DNA from: Labilibaculum sp. K2S
GTDB lineage: Bacteria > Bacteroidota > Bacteroidia > Bacteroidales > Marinifilaceae
Assembly (NCBI RefSeq): GCF_030372765.1
Contig: NZ_JAUCMW010000001.1
Span: forward strand, 62,001 to 126,000
Direction of reading: 5' to 3'
Length of the DNA: 64,000 nucleotides
Part shown: piece after piece, positions 62,211 to 64,000 of the stretch
Layout of the letters: the number at the start of each line of letters is the position of its first letter
How positions within the stretch are numbered: the stretch's first letter is position 1
Notes under the pieces: model-generated
Seen by the model: the letters and a program-made list of their open reading frames with translations, nothing else
Told to the model about the DNA's origin: nothing
The model's database searches: none
Position numbers and translations under genes: made by a program

Positions 62211-62280
62211 TTTGCTGTTTCTAATGGTATGACAAATAAGAATGACCGCACACGTACTTGAATTCAAAAAAAATAAAAAT

Positions 62281-62856
62281 TTATTTCAGTGCGTTCAATA
62301 GGTAAACAATAAGCAGTGATACCAGCATTGGGCCAATTGTTATCCGTAAGCTTTTTAGAGCTTTCGAGATTTGCGTTTCGACAGTACGTTTCGAAAGTCC
62401 TAACTGATCTGCAATCTCCTGATTGGTGAAACCCTCTATTCGGTTCAGCTTAAATATTCGCTGGCATTGCTCAGGCAATTCATCAATTGCTTTAAAGAGG
62501 GCGTATTCTAATTCTGTCTGTTCTAATATTTTATCAGCTTCCAAGCTAAAACCAGAACTTAAATATTTGATGTTCTCATGATGAGTGGCATGGTTTTTTC
62601 TTTGTTTGATGGTATTTAGGCAAGCATTTCGAACCGAAGTAAACAAATGTGCCTTGGCTGAAGTATGAATTTTTACAGATTCCCGATTATCGAACAGATG
62701 AACAAAAACATCCTGAACAATTTCCCTTGAATCATCTAAATCGGATAGGAATTTATTGGCGTAAGCCGTTAAAACAGAATAGTGTTCTTTAAAAAGTTGT
62801 TCTATTCTTGTTTCCGTCAGGTTTTCGAACTGTTGGGTTTTTAGCGCGTGTTCCAT
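62281..62856 (-). CDS. ECF RNA polymerase sigma factor (FecI-like)
   Basis: A 191-residue sigma-70 factor: region 2 (IEQLFKEHYSVLTAYANKFL, REIVQDVFVHLFDNRESV) and region 4 (AIDELPEQCQRIFKLNRIEG, FTNQEIADQLGLSKRTVETQ). The length and the following FecR gene identify the Bacteroidota FecI-like group. The C-terminal ~20 residues are hydrophobic (LVSLLIVYLLNALK), as often seen in this group. It directs RNA polymerase to target promoters after release by FecR. Confidence 0.95.
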   Translation of the reverse strand: MEHALKTQQFENLTETRIEQLFKEHYSVLTAYANKFLSDLDDSREIVQDVFVHLFDNRESVKIHTSAKAHLFTSVRNACLNTIKQRKNHATHHENIKYLSSGFSLEADKILEQTELEYALFKAIDELPEQCQRIFKLNRIEGFTNQEIADQLGLSKRTVETQISKALKSLRITIGPMLVSLLIVYLLNALK

Positions 62857-62995
62857 TTAATTACTAATAGACTGATTTGTGCATGCAATTTTCTTTAAAA
62901 GGGGAATTTAACCTCTTTCTAAACAATAGACAATTAAATAGGGGTGGACACGTATCATAAAATGAAAAAAGTTGATTTTTTTGGATAAACCTAGT

Positions 62996-63083
62996 GCTCC
63001 CACCTTAGGTGAGGAGCCCAATTAAATTATGGTGATACTCTTGTATCTTTTGCTGAGAGCCTCACTTGCAGTGAGACCCTCAG
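62996..63083. repeat. Two strong hairpins upstream of the sigma gene
   Basis: Hairpin 1: GCTCC-CACC-TTA-GGTG-A-GGAGC (62996-63017). Hairpin 2: CTGAG-AGC-CTCACT-TGC-AGTGAG-ACC-CTCAG (63053-63083), with a symmetric 3x3 internal loop. They stand between the sigma promoter region and the 42-bp array. Confidence 0.65.
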
Positions 63084-63123
63084 ATTTTGATAAAGTTGAG
63101 AAGTGTCCTGCATGAAAAAGTAT

Positions 63124-63460
63124 CAATTTACCCGGAGCGAAGGCTTTCTTTTCATCATGAAGTGCCCTTCGCACTCGGACGAAGGCTTTTTTTTCTTCAT
63201 AAAACCCCTTTCGCTCCAATGCGAAGGCTATTTTTCCTACGTAAAACTCCTTTCGCTCTAATGCGGAGGTCTTTTTCTCATCAAAACACTTGCTTCACAT
63301 CAATGCTAAGGTATTATTCTTATCATTAACCCAGCTCGCATTACTGCGAAGGTATTAGCAAGCAGCTTGGAGAACCATCCGCAAGAAGCGGAAGGACTTT
63401 GGATATCAAAATGTACTCTTCGCTTTAGTGCGAAGTTGATTCCATGTACAATTTGGAACA
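63124..63460. repeat. Degenerate ~42-bp hairpin repeat array
   Basis: Hairpin cores recur at about 63166, 63207, 63249, 63290, 63332, 63374 and 63416, i.e. every 41-42 bases, with a weaker unit at about 63124. Cores include CCTTCG..CGAAGG, CCTTTCGC..GCGAAGG, CCTTTCGC..GCGGAGG, TCCGC..GCGGA and CTTCGC..GCGAAG. The substitutions are compensatory. Several cores are followed by T runs, as in terminators. The unit length matches the other array at 23819-24065, but the sequences differ. Confidence 0.8.
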
Positions 63461-63526
63461 ATAAAAGGAAGTGAACTGGAAGTAATTCTTTGCTCGGATA
63501 TATTCTGCTGTGAGCGAGATATAAAA

Positions 63527-63553
63527 ACACCGAAACTGGAGGGCTTCGGTGTT
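63527..63553. terminator. Hairpin between repeat array and DUF819 gene
   Basis: AACACCGAA (63527-63535) and TTCGGTGTT (63545-63553) with a 9-base loop and flanking A and T residues. Confidence 0.55.
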
Positions 63554-63577
63554 GATTTTGTGCTTGTATTTAATCAA

Positions 63578-63611
63578 TAAAAATGGCTTTGCAATTGTAC
63601 AAAGCCATTTT
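63578..63611 (-). terminator. Terminator of the DUF819 gene
   Basis: On the minus strand AAAATGGCTTTG-TACAATTG-CAAAGCCATTTT, a 12-bp stem followed by T residues. Confidence 0.8.
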
Positions 63612-63632
63612 GTTTATATTTTTTGATTCGAT

Positions 63633-64000
63633 CTAGCTTAAATATAAGGCAATGGAAACACCAATAAAGGTACCGATGATGTAACCCAAAATACCAACCA
63701 GAATTCCGGGTGTAACCAGCTTCTTTTGTCCCATAGATGCTGCCATTGGAGCAGCAACCGATGGCCCCATAATGTTTGCTGCCGATGAAATTACCACCTC
63801 GTAAACATCCAGTTTAAAGAGTTTGGCTACAGCGAGCATAAACAGAAAATGGAAGAGCATAATGGTTAGGTAAAATCCCAATACAGCAGGGCCAATGCTA
63901 AATATTTGTGTCATATTGGTAGCTGCACCAATTACCGCCAAAAAGATGTACATCATCCACAAACCAAGCGAAAAGGCTGTGTCTTCCAATGGTTTTAGTC
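63633..64000 (-). CDS. DUF819 family membrane protein, C-terminal part
   Basis: The frame is open to the end of the window, so the gene starts beyond it; 121 codons remain, against about 400 in the family. Helices WMMYIFLAVIGAATNMTQIF, VLGFYLTIMLFHFLFMLAVA and a late helix with LVGILGYIIGTFIGVSIALY surround the signature SSAANIMGPSVAAPMAASMG and KKLVTPGILVG. The family is a group of predicted transporters of unknown substrate. Confidence 0.88.
   Translation of the reverse strand, partial: LKPLEDTAFSLGLWMMYIFLAVIGAATNMTQIFSIGPAVLGFYLTIMLFHFLFMLAVAKLFKLDVYEVVISSAANIMGPSVAAPMAASMGQKKLVTPGILVGILGYIIGTFIGVSIALYLS

Noticed and set aside
63087..63329. An 80-codon plus-strand ORF with a 14-residue repeat (RRLFFLHKTPFAPM type) in the 42-bp array
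   Set aside because: The repeat follows from the 42-base period; the hairpin structure explains the sequence better and the ORF ends inside the array.
63124..63460. CRISPR array
   Set aside because: Both the hairpin part and the intervening bases drift from unit to unit, there are no identical direct repeats with unique spacers, and no cas gene is in the window.

Overview
The window looks like a chromosomal segment of a marine, low-GC member of the Bacteroidota, probably in the Marinilabiliales/Marinifilaceae range (the lineage is inferred from gene families, not from a marker gene). Supporting signs are a type IX secretion cargo domain beside a PorP/SprF-like protein, Bacteroidota-type promoters (TTTG-N19..21-TAnnTTTG) that can be read directly, DUF4249/STN-TonB receptor/FecR/ECF-sigma modules, DUF4293, many lipoproteins, and a 6S-Flavo-like RNA between zapA and rny. 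No rRNA or tRNA gene was recognised.

Layout. 1-1573: the end of a T9SS type-B cargo protein and a PorP/SprF protein. 1739-10903: a curli (type VIII secretion) locus: csgE, csgF, a long csgG with a C-terminal barrel-like extension, two very large curlin-repeat proteins (about 545 aa each), a small CsgB-like protein, a CsgH-like chaperone and a propeller lipoprotein. 10996-22724: mostly housekeeping genes (L19, C69 dipeptidase, M23 peptidase, ZapB-like/ZapA/6S RNA/RNase Y, uridine phosphorylase, prohibitin-like protein, DUF4293, flavin reductase, TPR protein). 22805-24065: a lipoprotein and a 41-bp tandem array. 24101-39183: a uronic-acid/glycan catabolic region: LacI regulator, kduI, kduD, DUF4861 lipoprotein, alpha/beta-hydrolase esterase, membrane-anchored winged-helix regulator, BNR-4 propeller, GH2 beta-glucuronidase, YncE/phosphatase fusion and GH20 hexosaminidase. 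No SusC/SusD pair lies in it. 39268-43600: an AT-rich accessory stretch with a 777-aa PD-(D/E)XK protein followed at once by an attC-like imperfect hairpin, an orphan gene and a phospholipase-D remnant. 43711-50761: miscellaneous secreted and enzymatic genes. 50908-54407: a BlaI/M56 (BlaR1-like) pair whose promoter carries three phased dyads. 54643-56240: aminoacyl-tRNA deacylase and amidase. 56345-62856: ECF sigma, FecR, outer-membrane proteins, STN-type TonB receptor and DUF4249 lipoprotein. 62857-64000: an array of 42-bp hairpin repeats and the end of a DUF819 permease-like gene.

How the parts work together. The curli locus should export and nucleate an amyloid matrix: CsgG is the pore, CsgE and CsgF its accessory factors, the large curlins the fibre, CsgB-like the nucleator and CsgH the chaperone. 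In the uronate region BNR-4, GH2 and GH20 proteins and an esterase would trim a uronate- and hexosamine-containing glycan, and KduI/KduD would process the unsaturated uronate product inside the cell; the LacI protein and the membrane-anchored regulator would control it.

The most unusual signal is a 61-nt sequence present twice (25148-25214 and 57248-57308, 60/61 identical apart from a 6-nt indel). It lies at exactly the same distance from the start codons of two unrelated genes (LacI regulator, DUF4249 lipoprotein). In both copies it encodes a micro-ORF, MKRPCIKLS(A/T)HREMII..W-stop, and the 6-nt indel keeps the frame. I do not recognise it and regard it as the best candidate for an undescribed leader element.
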